Below, in pieces: positions 28,611 through 36,426 of a DNA stretch of 64,000 bases (positions are counted from its first letter, which is position 1; every line of letters starts with the position of its first letter). The translations under genes were made by a program, and so were the position numbers. This DNA comes from Rhizorhapis suberifaciens (GTDB taxonomy: Bacteria > Pseudomonadota > Alphaproteobacteria > Sphingomonadales > Sphingomonadaceae), in NCBI RefSeq assembly GCF_014200045.1, contig NZ_JACHOV010000011.1, forward strand, positions 62,001 to 126,000. The letters run 5' to 3'. A model generated the notes under the pieces. That model was given only the letters and a program-made list of their open reading frames with translations. It was not told where the DNA came from and made no database searches.

Positions 28611-29735
28611 ATGCTTTTCAACAGTTTCTTCATGGCGGGATTTGAGTGTTCGTCCCACCGGCGGACGGATGGAGTTCGGCTCGATCTGATTCGCGCCACC
28701 GCCCATGACACGCACGCATTTGCGGACTATCAACGCTGTGCGGAGCTGGGGATCGGTACGATCCGCGACGGCTTGCGATGGCACCTTATCGAAAAACAGC
28801 CGGGCCAATATGATTGGTCCAGTTGGCTCATAGCACTCGAAGCCGCCAAGTCTGCTGGCGTTCAGATCATATGGGACATGTTCCACTACGGCTCGCCAGA
28901 TTTCATCGATCAGGGATCATCCGCATTCATCGATGGCTATGCTGCATTCTCTGCGGAAGCCGTTCGAATCCACAGATCCATTATCGGATCAGCGCCGCTC
29001 ATCTGTCCCATCAACGAGATTTCCTTTTTCAGTTGGGCGGTGGAAGTGGGTTATTTCCCGCCGGCCGGGCCAAAGAAGAAGGGGTGGTTCAAACGGCACC
29101 TCATACGAGCGGCAGTAGCGGGCATCGAAGCGATGCGAGCCGAAGAACCGGATTGTCGCTTTGTCTGGGCCGAACCGTTGATCCATGTCGCGCCACGGGA
29201 CAAAAGCCGGCCAGAGCTGCGAAGGGCGGAACAGTTCCGGCAGGGCCAATTTGAGGCATATGATATGCTGATGGGCCGGGTCGAACCGGACCTTGGCGGC
29301 CGGCCTGACTATGTCGATATGATCGGGCTTAACTTCTATCCGCACAACCAATGGTATTTCGATGGACCCACGGTGCCAATGGGCCATCATGAATATCGGC
29401 CTCTCGAGGACATGCTGGTGGAAGTGTATCAGCGGTATGAAAAGCCGATCTTCATTGCCGAAACGGGCGCGGAAGGATCCGGCCGCCCCGCCTGGCTCCA
29501 CTATGTTTGCGATGAAGCTCGGGCAGCAATGGCGCGGGGCATATCGTTTCACGGCATCTGCCTTTACCCGGTGACAGCCTATCCAGGATGGGACAATTCG
29601 CGGCACGCCGAAGTGGGATTGTTCTCGACAATTCATTCGGAGGGCAACCGGAGGCTGTACGCGCCGCTCTACGAGGAATTGGAACGGCAGCGGCTATTAT
29701 TTGGAGCACAAGACGTCCGCTGTCGGTCGGGCTAG
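28611..29735 (+). CDS. GH1-like TIM-barrel protein (beta-glycosidase clan A)
   Basis: A 374-residue protein resembling family 1 glycosidases, but shorter (typical GH1 about 450). TIRDGLRWHLIE and the candidate acid/base E136 in CPINEISF (NEP in most GH1) and nucleophile E284 in FIAETGAEG are seen. There is no signal peptide, so it should act in the cytoplasm. The start could also be the ATG at 28632. Its partner gene follows after about 150 bases on the same strand. The substrate is unknown; the divergent NEI motif may mean altered activity. Confidence 0.72.
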   Translation: MLFNSFFMAGFECSSHRRTDGVRLDLIRATAHDTHAFADYQRCAELGIGTIRDGLRWHLIEKQPGQYDWSSWLIALEAAKSAGVQIIWDMFHYGSPDFIDQGSSAFIDGYAAFSAEAVRIHRSIIGSAPLICPINEISFFSWAVEVGYFPPAGPKKKGWFKRHLIRAAVAGIEAMRAEEPDCRFVWAEPLIHVAPRDKSRPELRRAEQFRQGQFEAYDMLMGRVEPDLGGRPDYVDMIGLNFYPHNQWYFDGPTVPMGHHEYRPLEDMLVEVYQRYEKPIFIAETGAEGSGRPAWLHYVCDEARAAMARGISFHGICLYPVTAYPGWDNSRHAEVGLFSTIHSEGNRRLYAPLYEELERQRLLFGAQDVRCRSG

Positions 29736-29882
29736 AGCGAGCCATATGCCGGGATCGGGACAAATGGCCCTTTCATCTGCAACCTCTTGCCCTCCCAAAG
29801 CGTAATGTCCTGAGTGCTGGGCGGTCGAAGACTTTGGCGCACTGCACGGATTGATGGCAGGAGGCTGGTCATCGCAAACTTC

Positions 29883-31178
29883 ATGTTCTGCACCGGGATC
29901 GAAAACAGCATCCCAACTGTCAACAACGGCCGCACCCGAGTCGACCAGATGGAGGTTTGCGGACATTATCGTTACTGGCGCGAGGATTTCGCCCTTCTCG
30001 ACGACATGGGCATCAAATATCTGCGCTATGGGCCCCCCATCCACCGCACCTTCCTGGGCCCGGGGCATTATGATTGGGAGTTCGCGGACCTGACCTGTGC
30101 GGAGCTGCGCCGCCGCGACATCATTCCTATCGTGGACCTTTGCCATTTCGGCGTACCAGACTGGATCGGCAATTTCCAGAACGAGGATTTTCCCGCTCTC
30201 TTTGCAGCCTATGCAGGCGATTTCGCGTGCCGATATCCCTGGATCCAACTATACACGCCGGTCAACGAGATGTTTATTTGCGCGATGTTCTCCGCCAAAT
30301 ATGGCTGGTGGAACGAGCAGATGACGACCGATCAGTCCTTCGTCACCGCACTCAAAAATATCGTCAAGGCGAATGTTCTGGCGATGCTTGAGATCCTCAA
30401 GCGCCGCCCCGACGCCATCTTCGTGCAAAGCGAATCCTCTGAATATTTCCACGCGGACAGCCCTGATGCCATTCATCCCGCTGAAAGATTGAATTCCATG
30501 AGGTTCCTTTCGCTCGACCTCAATTATGGCAGGCGCGTCGACAGCGAGATGTATGAATATCTGCTCGATAACGGCATGACCAAGGAGGAATATCACTTCT
30601 TCCTTGGCAACCGGGTGAAGCAGCACTGCATCTTGGGGAATGATTATTACTGGACCAATGAGCATCGCGTCCATGCCGATGGCCGTACCTGGGCGGCAGG
30701 CGAGGTATTCGGATATAGCGAGATCACGCGTCAATATTATGGCCGATATGGCCTGCCGGTCATGCACACCGAAACCAATTTCCGCGAAGGGCCCAATGGC
30801 GACGAAGCGGTCAATTGGCTGTGGAAGGAGTGGGCGAACGTGCTGCGCCTGCGCAATGTCGGCATTCCTACAGTGGGCTTCACCTGGTATTCGCTTACCG
30901 ACCAGGTCGACTGGGACACGGCGCTACGCGAACAAAATGGCAATGTGAACCCGCTGGGCCTCTATGACCTGGACCGCAATATCAGGAGAGTGGGACAGGC
31001 GTACAAGGAACTGATCGCGGCGTGGCGCGATGTGCTTCCGGCCCAGAGCCTCTGCCTGGCCGTGCCCATTGTGCCCCCATCCCATTGGGATCGGATATAC
31101 GCCCGTGAACAGCAGGCGGAAGCCGAAGCACGTCGACGCAGAGAACCGCCAGTCACAAGGGTTCAGGAAGGGCAGTAG
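29883..31178 (+). CDS. GH1-like family 1 glycosylhydrolase
   Basis: A 431-residue TIM-barrel protein clearly related to GH1: YLRYGPPIHRTFLG, GHYDWEFAD, HFGVPDWIGNFQN, acid/base E129 in TPVNEMF, nucleophile E297 in MHTETNF, and GFTWYSLTDQVDWD near the end. It is not a close copy of the upstream GH1-like gene. There is no signal peptide. The start is uncertain: ATG at 29883 fits the conserved start FCTGIENS, while an in-frame GTG at 29814 would add 23 Arg-rich residues; AGGAGG at 29859 is too far from 29883. Confidence 0.8.
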   Translation: MFCTGIENSIPTVNNGRTRVDQMEVCGHYRYWREDFALLDDMGIKYLRYGPPIHRTFLGPGHYDWEFADLTCAELRRRDIIPIVDLCHFGVPDWIGNFQNEDFPALFAAYAGDFACRYPWIQLYTPVNEMFICAMFSAKYGWWNEQMTTDQSFVTALKNIVKANVLAMLEILKRRPDAIFVQSESSEYFHADSPDAIHPAERLNSMRFLSLDLNYGRRVDSEMYEYLLDNGMTKEEYHFFLGNRVKQHCILGNDYYWTNEHRVHADGRTWAAGEVFGYSEITRQYYGRYGLPVMHTETNFREGPNGDEAVNWLWKEWANVLRLRNVGIPTVGFTWYSLTDQVDWDTALREQNGNVNPLGLYDLDRNIRRVGQAYKELIAAWRDVLPAQSLCLAVPIVPPSHWDRIYAREQQAEAEARRRREPPVTRVQEGQ

Positions 31179-31205
31179 GCGGCGTCGACATGCCGCCTCT
31201 GGCCT

Positions 31206-31484
31206 TCAGGCAGCCCGACCCAATTCCTGCTCACGCCATGGAGCCGTTGCCGGGGCTTGGCTCAACGCATTGGCATAACGTGCATCCAACGCTGCTTCTT
31301 CCGCGGTTTGCGGACGAAGATAGGAGATGCAGAGCTTGCGACCGAATACATCGTCGCCTCTCATCCGTACGTCCGCCGATTCACTGATCGGTAGCGTGGA
31401 CCGAAGTTCCGTAAGTTGCTGGATAAGATGATCCAGCGAAACATGATCATTAACTTCAACAAAGTCTCTTATCATTCTCGTCAT
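31206..31484 (-). CDS. Small protein of unknown function
   Basis: A 92-residue protein with an N-terminal helix-rich part (VSLDHLIQQLTELRSTLP) and a C-terminal Ala/Glu-rich tail. No cysteine pair, signal or membrane segment. It reads opposite to its neighbours, so it would use the AT-rich region at 31485-31788 as its promoter. I recognise no family; the size and conserved-looking core VRMRGDDVFGRKLCISYLRP suggest a real gene. Confidence 0.5.
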   Translation of the reverse strand: MTRMIRDFVEVNDHVSLDHLIQQLTELRSTLPISESADVRMRGDDVFGRKLCISYLRPQTAEEAALDARYANALSQAPATAPWREQELGRAA

Positions 31485-31788
31485 ATAACCCCCCCGGGTT
31501 ACCTAGTTTGCGACCTATGTCACGCCTAAACGCGATTTAGGATAAGGCTGCAATCCAGAACATTTAATGAACCGCCCTCATTTCACCTAAAAAAGCGACG
31601 AAATGAGAAAACCTGTCCAAAAAGGTGATATAATCATTCCGTATTCGAAACTTTTTCACTTCAAAAGTAACATGCATTAAGAAATTTATTATAGGGCTTT
31701 TAATGATAGTTCTTAGGTATGAATGTTGGAACCGGAAGAGACGATAATCCGTTATAGGATTGTTCGTTCCTTATTCTAGGATTCTCCA
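31485..31788. promoter_or_regulatory. AT-rich divergent control region with several inverted repeats
   Basis: A 304-base gap between the small gene (leftward) and the glycosyltransferase-mutase gene (rightward), much richer in A and T than its surroundings. It holds the inverted repeats CCTAAA-CGCGA-TTTAGG (31525-31541) and CTCATTTC-N15-GAAATGAG (31577-31607), an isolated TATAAT (31629-31634) with no clear -35, and an EcfG-type promoter at 31728-31753. No gene is seen in it. Confidence 0.6.
31728..31753 (+). promoter_or_regulatory. EcfG-type general stress promoter before the glycosyltransferase-mutase gene
   Basis: GGAAC (31728-31732), 17 bases, then CGTT (31750-31753): an exact match to the EcfG consensus. 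The start codon is at 31789, with AGGA at 31778-31781, giving a leader of about 30 bases. Confidence 0.65.
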
Positions 31789-34161
31789 ATGGGCTACGCT
31801 TCGGACTGCTCTCTGCCTTTGCATTTAATTACCGAAGATATAGTCCCCATCAGCGAAACGATTATTTGCTTTAGTCATCTACGTTGGGATTTTGTATTTC
31901 AGCGTCCCCAACATTTGATAAGCCGATTTGCTCGAACCGCCAAGGTGGTTTTCTGGGAAGAACCCCGATGGCCGGAAGGTCTCGCCGCGCCGCGACTCGA
32001 TATTCGGGTCGATTCGGAAACGGGCGTTCTGATAGTGACTCCGGAATTACCCGCGATGGACGATCAGACACCGGCGCTGAAGCTTTTGCTGGACAGCTTC
32101 GTGGCCGGTGAGGAGAGGCCGCTCATCCGCTGGTATTACACACCTATGATGCTGCCTTTTTCCAGGCATTTATCGGCTGCGTGCACTGTCTATGATTGCA
32201 TGGACGAGCTTGCCAATTTCAAGGGTGCCCCGCCAGCGTTGCTCGATCTTGAGGCCCAGTTGCTGAAGGTCGCGGACCTTGTCTTTACGGGGGGCTATAG
32301 TCTGTATGAGGCGAAACGCGGTCGGCACCCGAATATTCATCCCTTCCCCTCTAGTGTGGATGTGCAGCATTTTGCACATGGGCGGACGGTCATTGCCGAC
32401 CCTTTGGATCAGGCTGACCTCCCTCATCCCCGGCTCGGTTTTTATGGCGTGATAGATGAGCGGATGGACCTGGACCTGCTTTCGGCCCTGGCGGACGCTC
32501 GGCCCGGCTGGACCATTGTGATGGTGGGACCGGTGGTGAAGATTGATCCAGCATTGCTGCCGCAGCGCTCGAACATCGCTTATCTTGGCGGCAAGAGCTA
32601 TGCCGAGCTGCCACGCTATCTTGGCGGTTGGGACGTCGCGCTGATGCCCTTCGCAATCAACGAATCCACGCGGTTCATCAGTCCGACGAAGACGCCCGAA
32701 TATCTGGCAGGCGGACGACCGGTAGTGTCCACTCCCATCGCCGATGTCATTCGCCATTATGGTGATTTGGACGCGGTCCAGATTGCGGATGACCCGGAAA
32801 ATTTCATTGCTGCCTGTGAAGCAGCGCTCGCGCTTCCGAAAGGCAAGGCTGACTGGCTCAAGTCCGTAGATCAAATGCTGGAGCGCATGTCCTGGGACCA
32901 CACTTTCCGTAGCATGACCCGGCTGATCGTCGGTCAAATCAAGGATCGACGCGGCGGACCCGCCATTTGGGGAAGCGAGCGCCCGAAAAAATATGATTAT
33001 CTTATCGTTGGAGCGGGTTTCGCAGGATCAACCATGGCGGAACGTTTGGCGGTAGGCGCCGGCAAGAAGGTGCTGATCATCGATCGGAGGCCTCATATCG
33101 GCGGGAACGCTTATGATCGGGCGGACGCGGCGGGCATCCTCATTCACCAATATGGCCCTCATATCTTTCACACCAATTCCGCAGAGATATTCGCCTATCT
33201 CTCCCGCTTTACCGAATGGCGCCCCTATGAACATCGGGTGCTGGCGCAGGTGGGTGGACAATTGGTTCCTATTCCCATCAACCGGTCCACGTTGAATGCG
33301 CTATACGGCCTTTCGCTTTCTACCGAAGCCCAAGCGGAAGCTTTTCTGACCAGCAGGGCCGAACCGGTGGAGATCATCCGCACATCTGCCGATGTCGTAC
33401 TCTCCGCCGTTGGTCGCGATCTCTACCAGAAATTCTTCAGGGGCTACACCCGCAAGCAATGGGGCATGGACCCTTCTGAACTCGATAAGACCGTGACCGC
33501 CCGCGTTCCGACCCGCTTCAATACTGACGACCGCTATTTTACGGACCGCTTCCAGGTGATGCCGAAACATGGCTTCACCCGCATGTTCGATCGAATGCTG
33601 GATCATACCAATATCGATATCGAACTGGGCGTCGATTATAGCGACATCCAGGCGGAACGTGCCCATTCCAAACTGGTCTTCACCGGCCCCATCGACGAAT
33701 ATTTTGACTTTCGCTTTGGCAAGCTGCCTTATCGTTCCCTGGAATTCCGGCATGAGACGCTGGACCAAGAGTGGTTGCAGCCTGTTGCGGTGGTCAACTA
33801 TCCCGACGAGCAGGTCCCTTATACCCGGGTGACTGAATATAAGCATCTGACCGGGCAGTCGTCACCCCGAACCAGCATCACTTACGAATATCCAAGCGCG
33901 CAAGGTGATCCCTATTATCCAATCCCCCGTCCTGAAAATCAGGCACTCTTCAAACGCTACGAAGCACTGGCGGCCAAGCGCGAGGATGTCGTGTTCGTCG
34001 GGCGGCTGGCCACATATCGCTATTATAATATGGATCAGGTGGTTGGCCAGGCACTGGCTACCTACCGGCGGCTGAACCTGGAGACGCAACCGCCCCGGCC
34101 TCGCCTTCGGACCGCGACACCGGCCTCAGGACAAACCGCGCCCTTCGCGCAGTCGGCGTAG
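31789..34161 (+). CDS. Fusion of a glycosyltransferase and UDP-galactopyranose mutase
   Basis: A 790-residue, two-domain protein. Residues about 20-390 are a GT-B-type glycosyltransferase-like domain starting with the TuaH-like tag HLRWDFVFQRPQHLISRF, with SPTKTPEYLAGGRPVVSTP as the donor-binding C-terminal part. From residue 405 (LIVGAGFAGSTMAERLA) follows a complete UDP-galactopyranose mutase: FAD loop, GGNAYDR, YGPHIFHT, RKQWGMDP, TRVTEYKHLTG and FVGRLATYRYYNMDQVVGQAL. The mutase makes UDP-galactofuranose from UDP-galactopyranose. The fusion suggests that product or a related furanose is handed on directly. No membrane segments, so cytoplasmic. Confidence 0.9.
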   Translation: MGYASDCSLPLHLITEDIVPISETIICFSHLRWDFVFQRPQHLISRFARTAKVVFWEEPRWPEGLAAPRLDIRVDSETGVLIVTPELPAMDDQTPALKLLLDSFVAGEERPLIRWYYTPMMLPFSRHLSAACTVYDCMDELANFKGAPPALLDLEAQLLKVADLVFTGGYSLYEAKRGRHPNIHPFPSSVDVQHFAHGRTVIADPLDQADLPHPRLGFYGVIDERMDLDLLSALADARPGWTIVMVGPVVKIDPALLPQRSNIAYLGGKSYAELPRYLGGWDVALMPFAINESTRFISPTKTPEYLAGGRPVVSTPIADVIRHYGDLDAVQIADDPENFIAACEAALALPKGKADWLKSVDQMLERMSWDHTFRSMTRLIVGQIKDRRGGPAIWGSERPKKYDYLIVGAGFAGSTMAERLAVGAGKKVLIIDRRPHIGGNAYDRADAAGILIHQYGPHIFHTNSAEIFAYLSRFTEWRPYEHRVLAQVGGQLVPIPINRSTLNALYGLSLSTEAQAEAFLTSRAEPVEIIRTSADVVLSAVGRDLYQKFFRGYTRKQWGMDPSELDKTVTARVPTRFNTDDRYFTDRFQVMPKHGFTRMFDRMLDHTNIDIELGVDYSDIQAERAHSKLVFTGPIDEYFDFRFGKLPYRSLEFRHETLDQEWLQPVAVVNYPDEQVPYTRVTEYKHLTGQSSPRTSITYEYPSAQGDPYYPIPRPENQALFKRYEALAAKREDVVFVGRLATYRYYNMDQVVGQALATYRRLNLETQPPRPRLRTATPASGQTAPFAQSA

Positions 34162-34192
34162 CGCATGGTGGGCGGGCGGAGGCGCTTCAGAC

Positions 34193-34885
34193 CTAAGACC
34201 CCGTCAGCAATCGATATCCCACCCCTGGCTCGTTCCTGATGAGCCTTGGGCTGGACGGGTTTTCCTCCAGCTTGAGGCGCAGGCTTCTCGCCACAACGCG
34301 GAGATATTCGACGTCCTGTTCATGCGCCGGCCCCCAGACTTCCTTCAGGATTTGCATATGGGTGCAGACCCGCCCGAAATGGCGGGCGAGTACGGCCAAA
34401 AAATGATATTCCTTGGGCGTTAGCCGCACTTCTTCGCCATGACGGCGAACCATGCGTGCGCCAAGGTCGATCTCGACAGCGCCGGCACGCACTATTTCTT
34501 GTTGCATGTCTCCCTGCACATGGCGGCGCAAAGCTGACCGCAGACGGGCCAGCACTTCCTCGCTGTCGAAGGGTTTCGTGACATAATCGTCCGCGCCAAG
34601 ATCAAGGGCTGCAATTTTTTCGGCGGTTTCCTCACGCGCGGAAATAACGATGATGGCCGCCTTTGCCGCAGCGCCCAGAAGGGGCAGCAGTTCCAATCCG
34701 TCGCGGTCAGGCAGGCCCAGGTCCAGCAATATTGCTGCTGGCGAAACAATGTTTGCAAGGCTGAGCGCCTCCTTGGCGCTCGACGCTTCGATCGGTTCGT
34801 AACCGGCGCGCATGAGCATGGCGGCAAGTAGCCTCCGGATGTGACGTTCGTCATCGACGATTAGAATTTTTTTGTGGGCTGTCAT
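34193..34885 (-). CDS. kdpE: KdpE-type OmpR-family response regulator
   Basis: The 230-residue regulator has a receiver domain (ILIVDDERHIRRLL, phospho-acceptor Asp in ILLDLGLPDRDG, and KPFDSEEV) and a winged-helix domain ending EPGVGYRLL. LTPKEYHFLAVLARHFG and the DVEYLRVVARSLRLKLE segment match KdpE closely. The ATG overlaps the kdpD stop by four bases. No kdpFABC is in the window; its nearest potassium gene is kup, so the target may differ from the usual one. Confidence 0.88.
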   Translation of the reverse strand: MTAHKKILIVDDERHIRRLLAAMLMRAGYEPIEASSAKEALSLANIVSPAAILLDLGLPDRDGLELLPLLGAAAKAAIIVISAREETAEKIAALDLGADDYVTKPFDSEEVLARLRSALRRHVQGDMQQEIVRAGAVEIDLGARMVRRHGEEVRLTPKEYHFLAVLARHFGRVCTHMQILKEVWGPAHEQDVEYLRVVARSLRLKLEENPSSPRLIRNEPGVGYRLLTGS

Positions 34886-36384
34886 TCGAGGAAGCTCAAT
34901 GTCGGGGCGATGACGAGGTTGGAAGGGAAGCGCAATGTGAAAACCGCACCCGGCTTATCGATCCGGTTCGCGGCCGTCACATCTATTCCCATCGCCTGTG
35001 TAAACCCCCGCACAATGGCAAGCCCAAGGCCAGTCCCTCCAATGCGGTCATTGCCCGCCAATCGCGTGAAGCGGTCAAATATTGCCTTTTCCTGACCGGA
35101 AGGAATGCCGGGTCCTTCGTCCAAGATGGACAATGAAAGCGCATCTCCATCCATCGCTGCTTGAATCGCTATGGAACAGTGGGGCGGCCCATATTTCTGT
35201 GCGTTGCCGATAAGGTTGATGAGAATATGGTGCAACAGACGCGGATCGGCCGCGACCAGGGGCAGGTTGACGGGAACGTCGGTTTCTACGAGGCGACGGG
35301 TTTCAGGGCCAAAGTCGCTCAGGGCCGCCTCGATGGCGTCGGTCAGGTCTACTGGTTCAGTTGCGAGCATGATGGCCCCGGCCTCTACGCGCGCCATGCC
35401 CAGCAGATTGCCGACGAGCCGCTCCAGCCGACGAGCCTCGAAATAGATCTCATCTATGGCTGCCTGAGGAGGAGCCTCCTGGTGCAGCGCCTTCAGCCTG
35501 CCAAGTATGACGGTGAGCGGCGTGCGCAGATCATGGCCGAGGGAGGATAGAAGCGCGGCTCGCAGTTCGTCACGCTGATGCAGCCGCTCTATTTCGGCCT
35601 GCTCCGCCGCCAGACGAATGCGCCCGATTGACTGAGCCAATTGTTCCAGAACGCCGTCGAACAGAAGCGCGTTTTCCGCAGCTATCGGTTGTTGTGCATC
35701 GTCGCGCGCGATCCCCAGAACGCCGAGCTTCTCGCCGCCTGCAATCAACGGGGCAAACATCCAATCAGCCGAAGCCATTGTGCGAGTGCCTCTGCCGGTG
35801 CGATCGGCATTGTCATGCGTCCAGTGGGCCGCTGCGGTGTCGATGGCGCCGATGACCGGCGTGTCAGGCACGGCTGCGGCAGGGAAAAGATCGCCGCCCC
35901 TCAGTTCCAGGAAAATGACAATGCGAGCGCCGAACAAGGCGGCAATGTCCGTACTGGCGCGACGGAGGATGGCGGCTTCATCGTTCAACCCCGCCATGGT
36001 TTGTGCAAAGCCGGCAACGGCGGCACTTGCCCGCGCCCTCCCTTCCGCCTGCACCTTTTCGTTCCGTAATTGTGCAGCAAGGTGACTGGTGACGGCAGCG
36101 ACGGTGAATAACGCAAGGAGTGTGACGACATTGTCAGGGCTATTGACCCACAGCGTAAAATGGGGAGGCAGGAGAAAGAAATTGTAGTTCAGCGCCGCGA
36201 GCGCGCTGGCAAACAGACCCGGCCACAGGCCAGATCGGGAGGAAACGATTATTACCGGCAGCAGATACAGGAAGCCAACGCTGGCCAGCTCAAGCCTGCC
36301 CCGCAACAGAACGGCGGCGACCGTCACGGCGGCTACAATGACAACCGCGAGGAGATAGGGCTGCACTTTTCTTAAGGGGAGCAT
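34882..36384 (-). CDS. KdpD-like sensor histidine kinase lacking the N-terminal KdpD/USP domains
   Basis: A 500-residue kinase. It begins directly with the four-helix DUF4118 domain of KdpD (about residues 10-105), then a GAF-like region (about 125-250), the histidine box SSLGHDLRTPLTVILG, and an ATPase domain with NLIGNAQKYG and GGTGLGLAIVRGF. Full KdpD has about 890 residues; the N-terminal KdpD and universal-stress domains (about 390 residues) are absent, and the gene start at 36384 with GGAAGGA shows this is not a truncation in the sequence. It lies 42 bases after kup and overlaps kdpE. Confidence 0.85.
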   Translation of the reverse strand: MLPLRKVQPYLLAVVIVAAVTVAAVLLRGRLELASVGFLYLLPVIIVSSRSGLWPGLFASALAALNYNFFLLPPHFTLWVNSPDNVVTLLALFTVAAVTSHLAAQLRNEKVQAEGRARASAAVAGFAQTMAGLNDEAAILRRASTDIAALFGARIVIFLELRGGDLFPAAAVPDTPVIGAIDTAAAHWTHDNADRTGRGTRTMASADWMFAPLIAGGEKLGVLGIARDDAQQPIAAENALLFDGVLEQLAQSIGRIRLAAEQAEIERLHQRDELRAALLSSLGHDLRTPLTVILGRLKALHQEAPPQAAIDEIYFEARRLERLVGNLLGMARVEAGAIMLATEPVDLTDAIEAALSDFGPETRRLVETDVPVNLPLVAADPRLLHHILINLIGNAQKYGPPHCSIAIQAAMDGDALSLSILDEGPGIPSGQEKAIFDRFTRLAGNDRIGGTGLGLAIVRGFTQAMGIDVTAANRIDKPGAVFTLRFPSNLVIAPTLSFLE

Positions 36385-36426
36385 CGCGATCCTTCCGCCC
36401 GGCATCCTACGCGCGATTGGCCCGTT

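Noticed and set aside
31629-31634. TATAAT in the AT-rich gap as a standard sigma-70 promoter
   Set aside because: No acceptable -35 hexamer lies 16-18 bases upstream; in an AT-rich stretch the match can be chance.
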